From Bacillota bacterium (GTDB lineage Bacteria > Bacillota > Bacilli > Paenibacillales > NBRC-103111), in assembly GCA_023391955.1 (NCBI GenBank), contig JAEWAA010000009.1, positions 1 to 11,909 of the forward strand: DNA of 11,909 nt. Reading direction: 5' to 3'. Both the position numbers and the translations under genes were made by a program. The stretch's first letter is position 1. Each line of letters starts with the position of its first letter. A model generated the notes under the pieces. It did no database searches. It was not told the DNA's origin and saw only the letters and a list, made by a program, of their open reading frames with translations. Below are positions 1-6,930 of the stretch, piece by piece.

Positions 1-756
1 GCGCTGCTCTATACGCAGCAAATGATTGCGCTCCCCTGCCGTTTCGAAGGCATGGTAAGTAGCCCCTCCCGCCACCGAGGGCATAAACAGCAGCCAGTGG
101 CATCTCAGCACCTCAATAGAACCCGGCAAATCCCCCAGCAGCAAACGGTGCAGGGAAATCGGGAAAAAGGACAGGCTGGAATAAACGCTCCACCAGAATA
201 CCGCATAAAGCGCCAAGCCGATCCGCTGGTTATAAAACTGGCCCATTCCCGGAAAAAACAGCGACATCAGCGCGGCGGAAAGCCTGCTCCGTCTGTCTAG
301 AACCTGAATCTCCCGGGCATACATAGCACCGGGAGAGATTCTCGCATTTTCCAGAATGGCCATCCGGTATGACTTGTTCAATGATTTGGCATTGACGTAG
401 CTGTCCCAAATGGAAAGCATATAAATCAGCATATATGCGACCGCCCAGCGTATCTCCAGAATATCCTTCGCCATCTGGAATCGCCCGGTGTACGAATACA
501 TCAGCGCCTGGTTAATATGGGCCAGGGTGTTCAATATAACCTCTGCCAGGGTCAGCAGGACGCCCCGTATGTATTGGTTGATAAACAGATGCCCGAAGCC
601 GGGGAAAGCGGCCGACCACCAGACAACCATCAGCGGGTTTTTGTATTTGAGGTACGTGACCCCGCCCGGGCTAATGACGGACATTATTCTGCGCGGTGAA
701 GAGCTATTCATGCTGTATCCATCCCAACCCTTTTTACTATCCATATTTTCCAACAT
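1..756 (-). CDS. Multi-pass membrane protein with internally duplicated TM2-like unit (3' end off window)
   Basis: This open frame is uninterrupted from 756 to the left edge (252 codons), so its C-terminus lies outside the window. It is hydrophobic and made of two collinear units. FPGFGH (residues 51-56) matches FPGMGQ (168-173) at an offset of 117, and G91/G208, L100/L217 and W104/W221 keep the same offset without a gap. The short PG-x-G-Q-FYN motif before a helix resembles the start of TM2-type membrane domains. I recall similar hypothetical proteins in Paenibacillus but know no function. Possible starts are ATG at 756, 744 and 711. I prefer 756 because GAGG lies 10 nt upstream and a stop is met just beyond; 711 has a weaker GGATGG-like site. 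It follows the steT-like gene on the same strand, but a terminator separates them, so it probably has its own promoter, which I could not identify convincingly. Confidence 0.72.
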   Translation of the reverse strand, partial: MLENMDSKKGWDGYSMNSSSPRRIMSVISPGGVTYLKYKNPLMVVWWSAAFPGFGHLFINQYIRGVLLTLAEVILNTLAHINQALMYSYTGRFQMAKDILEIRWAVAYMLIYMLSIWDSYVNAKSLNKSYRMAILENARISPGAMYAREIQVLDRRSRLSAALMSLFFPGMGQFYNQRIGLALYAVFWWSVYSSLSFFPISLHRLLLGDLPGSIEVLRCHWLLFMPSVAGGATYHAFETAGERNHLLRIEQR

Positions 757-804
757 TTGTAGTATGCCTCATTTTGAATAGACCGATACATCCGGCCCGG
801 GCGA

Positions 805-838
805 AACAAAAAGACCGGAGATTTTCCCTCCGGTCTTA
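805..838 (-). terminator. Rho-independent terminator of the steT-like gene
   Basis: GACCGGAG (813-820) pairs perfectly with CTCCGGTC (828-835) across a 7-nt loop, and flanking A-T pairs extend the stem to 10 bp. Read on the minus strand the stem is followed by TTTTTGTTT. It sits about 40 nt past the TAG of the permease gene, so it should end that transcript before the next minus-strand gene. Confidence 0.88.
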
Positions 839-874
839 TCTATGCACGGCGATTAAGAGACTGCGACCCAGCTC

Positions 875-2203
875 CTAAGACGAAACAGGCAGCTTGTTTT
901 CCTTGTTGCGGCGGTTCATCACCAGATACAGGGGAAGCCCCAGCAGGGTGATGAGAATGGCCCACAGGCAATCGTAGAACTGGTTGAACAAGGTGCTGCC
1001 CACTACGAACAGGGACCCGCCGATGGCCACCAGCGGAATAACGGGATACAGCGGAACACTGTACACCCGCTTCATTCCCGGATTGCGCCTGCGCAGGATG
1101 AAGATAGCGATAAACGCCAGAATATAAAAGATGTAGATGGCGAAAATAGCCATTTCGGACAGATAATCCGGGTTGGTCAGAGTCATCATCACAATGGCGA
1201 TAGCGACCTGCAGCAGGGTTGCGCCTACCGGCGTGCCCAGCTTGGGATGCACCTTGGCGAAAACCCGTGAGAACGGCAGCTGGCCCCGCTCCGCCATAGC
1301 AAAGGTTACCCGGGGAAACGCCAGAATCTTGCCGTTCAGGCAGCCGAAAATGGAGATCAGAATCCCGATGCTGATCACCTTGCTGCCCAGTCCCCCCATT
1401 ACCTGCTGAGCCACCGTACTGGCGGCATTTTCACCCAGCACAGCGATTTGCGAAGCGGGCAGCACATGCAGCATGGCCAGATTAACCAGCACGTAGGCCG
1501 CCATAACAATGGTCAGCCCGCCCACGATGGCGATGGGCAGATGTTTGCCCGGATTTTTCATTTCCCCGGCTACATTGCCTACCAGCATCCAGCCGTCATA
1601 GGCCCACAGGGTGGCCAGAATAGCCGCTCCCATTCCCATTTGCTCGGCAATGCCGCTTTCCGCTCCCCAGATGGAGGCATCTCCCTTAATCAATCCGAGC
1701 ACGGCAATCAGCACAATCGGCACAAATTTGGCCACGGTTGAAGCCGTTTGCACAAAACCTCCGTAGCGGGTGCCCAGACTGTTTACCGTAAACAGGAAGA
1801 GTACAGCCGCCACACCCAGCCAAGGCTTCAGCGAAGCGTCCCAATGGAAGAAATTCGCCAGAAGAGAACCAAAATACAGACCCAGCGCGCCCATGATGGC
1901 CGGTCCGTAAATAATGGTCTGCATCCAGCCGGATAAAAACCCCCATACCTTGCCGTACACTTCCTCCAAATACACAACCAGTCCGCCCGTTCTCGGGAAT
2001 TGAACGCTGATCTCCGCCATCGTCAACCCGCCCGCGATGCTGAGAAGGCCGCCCAGGATCCAGGCCAGCATGGCCAGATTGGAATCCCCTGCGTATTCAA
2101 TAACCCGGCCCGGCTTCATAAAGATCCCCGAACCGATCACCGTCCCCATCACCAGCGAGATGGCTACCGAAATGCCGATTTGCTTCTGCAATTGTCCGCT
2201 CAT
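875..2203 (-). CDS. steT: SteT-like serine/threonine exchanger (APC superfamily, LAT-type amino acid permease)
   Basis: The 442-residue protein is predicted to be a 12-helix inner-membrane amino acid transporter. Near the N-terminus it carries the APC substrate-site motif GTVIGSGIFMKPG, the broken first helix that binds the amino-acid backbone. GGLTMAEI, YLEEVYG, YGPAIMGALGLYFGSL, LATLWAYDGW, GEMKNPGK, IFGCLNGKILAFPR and FAMAERGQLPF follow in the order I remember for Bacillus subtilis SteT (YkbA), and similarity to it seems high over the whole length. SteT is an obligate exchanger of serine, threonine and some aromatic amino acids, so exchange is the likely mode here, though exact substrates are inferred. 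The ATG at 2203 is preceded by a G-run (GGGGGAC) about 11 nt away. It ends in TAG followed by a strong terminator. It lies downstream of the germinant-receptor operon on the same strand, 148 nt away. Confidence 0.9.
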   Translation of the reverse strand: MSGQLQKQIGISVAISLVMGTVIGSGIFMKPGRVIEYAGDSNLAMLAWILGGLLSIAGGLTMAEISVQFPRTGGLVVYLEEVYGKVWGFLSGWMQTIIYGPAIMGALGLYFGSLLANFFHWDASLKPWLGVAAVLFLFTVNSLGTRYGGFVQTASTVAKFVPIVLIAVLGLIKGDASIWGAESGIAEQMGMGAAILATLWAYDGWMLVGNVAGEMKNPGKHLPIAIVGGLTIVMAAYVLVNLAMLHVLPASQIAVLGENAASTVAQQVMGGLGSKVISIGILISIFGCLNGKILAFPRVTFAMAERGQLPFSRVFAKVHPKLGTPVGATLLQVAIAIVMMTLTNPDYLSEMAIFAIYIFYILAFIAIFILRRRNPGMKRVYSVPLYPVIPLVAIGGSLFVVGSTLFNQFYDCLWAILITLLGLPLYLVMNRRNKENKLPVSS

Positions 2204-2247
2204 GCGAATGTTAGTCCCCCATGTCCTCCAGCAGTGTACATCCGTCC

Positions 2248-2261
2248 TCCATTATAATGGA
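2248..2261 (-). promoter_or_regulatory. Possible -10 box inside a perfect 14-bp palindrome upstream of the steT-like gene
   Basis: TCCATTATAATGGA is a perfect inverted repeat and therefore contains TATAAT on both strands. On the minus strand it lies about 48 nt before the permease start codon, a sensible place for a -10 box. No good -35 is at the ideal 17-bp distance: TGTTGG (2274-2279) is weak and TTGGCG (2272-2277) leaves only 15 bp. The symmetry could also make it an operator. Promoter identity is inference. Confidence 0.35.
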
Positions 2262-2351
2262 CGGCATCCTCCGCCAACAGGGGCAATCTTGACAAATCGG
2301 TTAATTAACCACCAGCTAATTAAAAACATCGGGGACTTTTGGAAGCGGTTG
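2262..2351. other. Intergenic spacer between the gerC-like stop and the steT-like promoter region
   Basis: No gene is visible here. The spacer contains the 12-bp palindrome GGTTAATTAACC (2299-2310), and TTAATTA (2301-2307) can pair with TAATTAA (2317-2323) across 9 nt. On the minus strand this AT-only hairpin is preceded, not followed, by a T-run, so it is a poor terminator for the receptor operon. No convincing terminator was found between the operon and steT. Confidence 0.45.
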
Positions 2352-3524
2352 TTATTCCGAGATAGTATCCGTGTTCAACCCTACACGTTTAATCCGCACA
2401 TGGGTCTCCACAGTGACCTCCGCTTTTGCAAAATAGGTGTTCCACTCCTCGCGGATGGGCTTGAGAAACTTCGGCTGTTGGCGGTACATATGACCGCCGA
2501 ACCCGAAAATATCGGTTTTGTAGGTCTCTTGGGCTTTTTTCAGCGTCTGCCGGATATCCGCTTCGATGGTTTCCTCCGCACGGCGGGCATAATTCTCCAA
2601 TTCCACGGTGGTGAGAGCCTCCGGGGATTCCGTCATTTCCAGGAAGCTGTCCATCCGGATGGTAACGTGGAAGCGGGGGGTGTCCCCTTCATGGGAGGCC
2701 TTCACCTCTGTTTTGGACTTGATGATGCGGATGGTAAAATCCATGTCGCCCCCTAGAGAAGCGGTGACAGAGGTATTGCGCAGTCCGCCCTTCAGCCACA
2801 AGTAGCTCCGGGTATCCTTGATATCCATAAATCCCAGCAGCTTCATGTCCTGGATAACGGCAAGGCCAGAAATGATGGCATTGGCCGGAGGTACCGAGCT
2901 GTCGATATTTTCCCTCCCGGTTTTGGGATTGCCGGTTACCTGAACCCCTACTATAACGGCACCTTTCCCGGGAGCCATGCGGGCATTCAACAAATCGCTC
3001 AGCCGGATGTCAGGATCGGATCCCCATTCCCTAACCGCAATCTGCAGCTGTTTATTGAGTTTGCCCGTGGCATATTTTTCCGTTGAGTTGGTAACCTTGA
3101 GAACCTCTTCGGCCTTTTTGCCCCGCACCACCACAACATTAAAGTTATCCCGGGTCTCGCGCCCCCGTTCCAAATAATCGAAGAACTGGACCTCCCCCTC
3201 CCGCAGAATGCTCTCACCGATGGCCAGAAGCTGCATGTGGGAATAGATCAGCTCCCGGCCTAGCCCAACATTCATTTTGCGTGAAAGATCCGCCACGGTA
3301 TTGCCCTGCATGGAATACAGTTGGGATGGTGCAGTCCGCCCGCCTGTGGTTTTGTCATATTCACCGGGAACGATGCATTCCACCGTAAGCTTATATTTGA
3401 AAGGGGGAGCCCCCTTATCCACCGCCATGCCCACTACAAAAAAAACATCGGACAGCTCTGTATAGTCCCAACAGCCCGACACGGATACAGCCAGTAGCAG
3501 CACTGCCAGCCACTTGCGGATCAT
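2352..3524 (-). CDS. Ger(x)C family spore germination lipoprotein (receptor C subunit)
   Basis: This 390-residue protein is the C subunit of a nutrient germinant receptor, expected to sit lipid-anchored on the outer face of the spore inner membrane beside subunits A and B. It starts with a lipoprotein signal: two basic residues, a hydrophobic stretch, then VSGC with the lipidated cysteine at residue 18. The typical CWDYTELSD segment follows, then VVGMAVDKG and the remainder of the Ger(x)C body, including the region around SDLLNARMAPGKGAVIVGV. Length agrees with the family. Its ATG overlaps the TGA of the A-subunit gene as ATGA (3521-3524), and GGGGGC lies 7 nt upstream, so translation is probably coupled. 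It is the last gene of the six-gene unit. The signal peptide would be processed by lipoprotein diacylglyceryl transferase and signal peptidase II. Confidence 0.93.
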   Translation of the reverse strand: MIRKWLAVLLLAVSVSGCWDYTELSDVFFVVGMAVDKGAPPFKYKLTVECIVPGEYDKTTGGRTAPSQLYSMQGNTVADLSRKMNVGLGRELIYSHMQLLAIGESILREGEVQFFDYLERGRETRDNFNVVVVRGKKAEEVLKVTNSTEKYATGKLNKQLQIAVREWGSDPDIRLSDLLNARMAPGKGAVIVGVQVTGNPKTGRENIDSSVPPANAIISGLAVIQDMKLLGFMDIKDTRSYLWLKGGLRNTSVTASLGGDMDFTIRIIKSKTEVKASHEGDTPRFHVTIRMDSFLEMTESPEALTTVELENYARRAEETIEADIRQTLKKAQETYKTDIFGFGGHMYRQQPKFLKPIREEWNTYFAKAEVTVETHVRIKRVGLNTDTISE

Positions 3525-5044
3525 GTTTGCCGCCCCCTCTTCTTTCTTTTGGGCGGTGATGGATTATGAGCGTTGGGCTGCTTCACCGGAGAAGGCGATT
3601 GCAGATAAGCCGGCCGTTTTTTCAGAAACCATAACGGAAAACGCAGTAAAATATCCTCATGCTCCTTAATATTCAGCGGTGCAAAAGGCGCGGAATACGG
3701 AACTCCGAAGGAGCGGAGCGAGCACATATGCCCGATCATCACCATCATCCCCATCATAACCCCGTAGAAGCCGGCCAACGCTCCCAGAGTAAGAAGGCCG
3801 AAGCGCAGCAGCCGGGAGGAAACCGATAGATTATAGATCGGGGACACAAAGCTGGAAATGGCGGTTAAGGCCACGATAATGACCATGATGTTGGATACAA
3901 TACCCGCTTCCACCGCCGCAGTGCCGATAACAAGACCGCCGACAATGGAGACAGTAGGGCCCACAGCCCGCGGCATCCGCACTCCTGCCTCCCGCAAAAT
4001 TTCGAAGGTGATTTCCATGAGCATCGCCTCCACAAATACGGGGAAAGGAAGATTTTCCCGTTGGGAGCTTATGGTGAAGAGCAATTCTGTCGGGACCAGC
4101 TCCATGTGATACGTAATGGCCGATATGTAGATGGCCGGGAACAAAAGAGCAATCAGAAATGACAAATACCGGATAAAGCGGACAAAGGTGCTGATCAAAA
4201 AGGGCTGGTAATAATCCTCTGACGACTGGAAGAAATCACTGAACACGGTAGGGATCGTAAGCACAAAGGGACTGCCGTCCACCAAAATCGCCGCTTTGCC
4301 GCTGACCAGATGGCCACATACGCCATCCGGCCGTTCGGTGGTATAGATCAGAGGAAACGGGGTCAGGGTTTTGTCGACAATGTAGTCCTCCAGCATTCCC
4401 GAATCGAATAAGGCATTGGGTTTGGCCTTGACCAGCCGCTTACGTGCCTCCTCCAGAATTCCGGGATTCATGATTCCCTGGATAAACGCAAGATAGACGG
4501 TAGTGGAGGTATCGCTGCCCATCACATATTTTTCGAAGCATAAGCCCGGATGGGTAATTCTTCTGCGAATCAGTCCGAGATTCGTCTCGATGGACTCGGT
4601 AAACCCTTCCTTGGGACCCTTGATAATCGTCTGGGTGCTGGGCTCCTCCACCTGACGGTACGTGTTGCTGTTGACCACCCCGATGCAGATTCCGCCCTCC
4701 AGCCCGTCAACGAGCAGGATAGCCTTGCCCCGCAGGCATTCATCAATCAGCCGGGACCGGTCCTGCTCCACCGCACAGCCGGCTCCGGGCAATGCCCGCC
4801 TGCACATCTCCTCTAACGTAAGATTGTCCTGAAGCTCTTCTCCCTGCTGAAAAAAATTTTCCATAGCATGCTGCAGCTTATCCGACAGCACCGCTTGATC
4901 CGCCATGGAAGCAAACCATAACACGGCACATTCCGTCTTTCCCAAGCGGAACTGGTTGATCCGGAAATCCGCCGAATGAACGAAGGTATTCCGGTATTTA
5001 TTTAGCCGTTCATCCCATTTTGCTGATGCATCCACATTCGTCAT
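3521..5044 (-). CDS. GerA family spore germination protein (receptor A subunit)
   Basis: A 507-residue A subunit of a nutrient germinant receptor. In the family this subunit is reported to oligomerise into a ligand-gated cation channel in the spore inner membrane. The soluble N-terminal domain (to about residue 280) includes the hallmark KGPKEGFTESIETN and RRRI around 142-163, and VDGSPFVLTIPTVFSDFFQS just before the membrane part. Five or so hydrophobic segments follow, with the conserved LREAGVRMPRAVGPTVSIVG and GLVIGTAAVEAGIVSN. The tail (about 482-507) is proline-rich then strongly basic (PPKRKKRGRQ). I chose the ATG at 5044 because it forms an ATGA overlap with the stop of the B-subunit gene and has GGGAG just upstream. 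A GTG at 5083 would add 13 residues but lacks a ribosome binding site. Its own stop overlaps the C-subunit start. Confidence 0.93.
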   Translation of the reverse strand: MTNVDASAKWDERLNKYRNTFVHSADFRINQFRLGKTECAVLWFASMADQAVLSDKLQHAMENFFQQGEELQDNLTLEEMCRRALPGAGCAVEQDRSRLIDECLRGKAILLVDGLEGGICIGVVNSNTYRQVEEPSTQTIIKGPKEGFTESIETNLGLIRRRITHPGLCFEKYVMGSDTSTTVYLAFIQGIMNPGILEEARKRLVKAKPNALFDSGMLEDYIVDKTLTPFPLIYTTERPDGVCGHLVSGKAAILVDGSPFVLTIPTVFSDFFQSSEDYYQPFLISTFVRFIRYLSFLIALLFPAIYISAITYHMELVPTELLFTISSQRENLPFPVFVEAMLMEITFEILREAGVRMPRAVGPTVSIVGGLVIGTAAVEAGIVSNIMVIIVALTAISSFVSPIYNLSVSSRLLRFGLLTLGALAGFYGVMMGMMVMIGHMCSLRSFGVPYSAPFAPLNIKEHEDILLRFPLWFLKKRPAYLQSPSPVKQPNAHNPSPPKRKKRGRQT

Positions 5045-6159
5045 CCTCTCCCGGAAGCTTTCGGGCGCCTGCTGCGCTTCCACAGGGTCAGAAGGAATAA
5101 TCCCCCGGGAAGCACCAATTGAAAAGGGATATGGAGGAAATACGGCACAACCTCCAGCCCTTCCGCAATATGCTCCATATAATCACTGGCCAGCAGAAGC
5201 GAGGTCAGGGCCACCAGAACCGCCACAGGCACGGAAAAATAACGGTAGCCTACACCCGTTATATATTCGGCCCCCTTCAATCCCGCATAAAACAGGGCGG
5301 CCACCTTCACAAAGAGTCCCAAGAGCATAAGGAAAACCACCACACCATCCAGCCGTTCGAAGAGAAACCCCACATCAATGGAACGGTTTACACTGAGCAG
5401 CGGAAACACCGTCCGTTTAACACGCTCAGGTGTCAAAACAGTCACCTGCAGAACGGACACAAAAGCCAGCACGCTGCCGCTGATCAGAAGTCCTGTCCAC
5501 ACAAATCTACGCAGTTGTGCCTGCCCTGCTGTTTGGCTCATAAGAATCGTCAGGGCGATGCTTTCCCCGAAGGGAAACGTCAGTATTTTGGGGAAAGCCT
5601 CTGTCAGCACTGGCCTCCAGCCTTCGGCAAGCACCGGCTGCAGGTAACTGACATGAATCGACCGGTTGATAACGAGAAGCACCAGCATCAGGAGAAAAAA
5701 CAACATAAAATACGGAATGATAATCTCGGTGGTACGCGCAAAAACCTCCACCCCCAGGTAGAGGATATAGGCAATGACCAGGATGAAGGAAAAGGAAATG
5801 AACTCATTGGGGGAAGCCGGATACACCGCCGTATCCAGCAGCTCGATAAGATCCCTCATGACCACTGAGGCCATGTACAGAAAATAACTGATGTAGCCCA
5901 CCCCAACCGGAACGGCTCCCCACTTGGACAAAAACTCCTCATACAGCAGATACAAATTTCTCCCGTTCCCGTAACGCACCAGCGACAGGTACATGGTAAC
6001 CAGCAGGAATCCTCCGGCCAGAGCGCATAAAACGGCAAGCCATGCATCCTGTCTCGCCGCCGGTGCAACTCCGACCAATACGGAGGAGCCGATTTCGAAG
6101 GTGATAAAGATAAGCACCATCTGGGTCAGGGATATTCGTTCAACGGCCGCATCCTGCAT
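5041..6159 (-). CDS. GerB family (GRKAP) germinant receptor permease subunit (B subunit)
   Basis: A 372-residue integral membrane protein of the APC superfamily with about ten hydrophobic helices. It is the B subunit of a germinant receptor, the one thought to bind the nutrient in the spore inner membrane. Family features visible are an N-terminal ISLTQMVLIFITFEIGSSVL, NGRNLYLLYEEFLSKW, the YISYFLYMASVVMRDLIELL region, and FPFGESIALTILM in the middle. SIDVGFLFERLDGVVVFLML precedes the last helices. Length is normal for the family. A strong G-rich Shine-Dalgarno (GGGGAGGGG) is 5 nt before the ATG. It lies upstream of the A subunit and overlaps it by 4 nt, so the order is B-A-C rather than the classical A-B-C. 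The germinant cannot be predicted from sequence by eye. Confidence 0.92.
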   Translation of the reverse strand: MQDAAVERISLTQMVLIFITFEIGSSVLVGVAPAARQDAWLAVLCALAGGFLLVTMYLSLVRYGNGRNLYLLYEEFLSKWGAVPVGVGYISYFLYMASVVMRDLIELLDTAVYPASPNEFISFSFILVIAYILYLGVEVFARTTEIIIPYFMLFFLLMLVLLVINRSIHVSYLQPVLAEGWRPVLTEAFPKILTFPFGESIALTILMSQTAGQAQLRRFVWTGLLISGSVLAFVSVLQVTVLTPERVKRTVFPLLSVNRSIDVGFLFERLDGVVVFLMLLGLFVKVAALFYAGLKGAEYITGVGYRYFSVPVAVLVALTSLLLASDYMEHIAEGLEVVPYFLHIPFQLVLPGGLFLLTLWKRSRRPKASGRG

Positions 6160-6183
6160 AAAATCCCCTCCCCCGGTGCACGG

Positions 6184-6426
6184 CTAAGACTGCTTGCTCC
6201 GTTTGGCCTTCCAGAACCGGTAATCCGTTACCCCTCCCCACAAGAGGCCAAACGCCCAAAAGAACAAATAATAGATAATATTCATATTTTCATTTTTGCT
6301 AAAGACGTTTAACAGCTCCAGCTGGATGCTTTGTTTGCGCAGCAGTACATCCACCAGAGCAATGAATGCAACCAGTGTAACGCTTAAGGTGAAGTATATT
6401 ATGGTAACCATCCCGCCACTTCCCAC
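6184..6426 (-). CDS. Small two-helix membrane protein in germinant receptor operon (candidate D-type subunit)
   Basis: An 80-residue protein with two predicted membrane helices (about residues 6-26 and 50-67), a polar linker containing LLRKQSIQLELLNVFSKNEN, and a basic tail (RFWKAKRSKQS). Small two-helix proteins of about this size, called D proteins, are encoded in or next to several Bacillus germinant receptor operons and modulate germination. This gene fits in size, topology and position, but I did not recognise specific residues, so the assignment is inference. It lies 24 nt before the B-subunit gene and 12 nt after the preceding membrane protein. The GTG at 6426 has AAGGGA about 8 nt upstream; an ATG at 6411 (75 residues) is an equally reasonable start. 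Confidence 0.75.
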   Translation of the reverse strand: MGSGGMVTIIYFTLSVTLVAFIALVDVLLRKQSIQLELLNVFSKNENMNIIYYLFFWAFGLLWGGVTDYRFWKAKRSKQS

Positions 6427-6438
6427 TTTCGTATTCCC

Positions 6439-6930
6439 TTACCTTTTCCCTGATACAGGCACTCTATGCGGGCCAAAAAACCAAACGAAGAAAAGTCTGG
6501 ATACCGCTAACGTGAGGCTGACGCTGATGGTGGTCCAATACCACTTCCACCCGGTATACCTCACCAGATCCGTATAAGCCTCGATCAGGAACTCGGGTAT
6601 GGTGATGCCGAAGGCAAACAATGCGGTCCAGCCCAGCTTGGCTGCGGCGGAGCCTTTTTCCGGGTAAAAAAAATTATAATAAACGGCGACAACCGGGTAG
6701 CACAAATATTCGAACACAAAGCTGGTGCTGCTGGACTTGGCCAGCTCCCGCACCGGGTAGATGAGCCAGCCGGCTTCCACGGCAATCAGCCCCAGAAACC
6801 AGGCCAGCATGTTCTGGAACAGGAAAACCGCATGGGCCTCCCTCCGCCTATGGGCGGGAACCGCAACAAACCCTACGATGCCAATCAGGTATACCACTCC
6901 CAGAAACCCGTACTGCCAACCAATGCTCAT
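6439..6930 (-). CDS. Five-helix membrane protein, CBO0543-like, second of a tandem pair
   Basis: A 163-residue hydrophobic protein with about five membrane helices. It is clearly a paralogue of the adjacent upstream gene product: both have VP then RxxEA after the first helix, W..GL..VE in the second, PVRE followed by a YL.YPV helix ending in YP, and a last helix with a Trp/Ser-rich start. The pattern resembles proteins I recall as the CBO0543 family, which has no known function. Its ATG (6930) directly abuts the TAA of the upstream gene, and its strong ribosome binding site (GGAGGAGGGAG) lies inside that gene's last codons, so the two are certainly cotranscribed and probably coupled. It precedes the small two-helix protein by 12 nt. 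A role in spore inner-membrane or receptor function is inferred only from the operon. Confidence 0.82.
   Translation of the reverse strand: MSIGWQYGFLGVVYLIGIVGFVAVPAHRRREAHAVFLFQNMLAWFLGLIAVEAGWLIYPVRELAKSSSTSFVFEYLCYPVVAVYYNFFYPEKGSAAAKLGWTALFAFGITIPEFLIEAYTDLVRYTGWKWYWTTISVSLTLAVSRLFFVWFFGPHRVPVSGKR

Noticed and set aside
757..800. Sigma-G-like boxes (GTATC, then CATACTA 17 bp on) before the left-edge gene
   Set aside because: The -10 would abut the preferred ATG at 756 and the -35 departs from consensus; it would only work with the weaker start at 711, so I did not call a promoter.
2289..2294. Perfect TTGACA on the plus strand
   Set aside because: No -10 box at 16-18 bp and no plus-strand gene downstream.
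2301..2323. Inverted repeat TTAATTA/TAATTAA as terminator of the receptor operon
   Set aside because: Stem is only seven A-T pairs and the T-run is on the wrong side for minus-strand transcription.
2037..2756. Plus-strand open frame of 239 codons across the steT-like and C-subunit genes
   Set aside because: It is antisense to two well-supported genes, has no ribosome binding site and yields a low-complexity composition without any recognisable motif.
5119..5868. Plus-strand open frame of 249 codons inside the B-subunit gene
   Set aside because: Antisense shadow of a clear GRKAP permease; rich in His/Gln/Lys as expected from reverse reading of hydrophobic codons.
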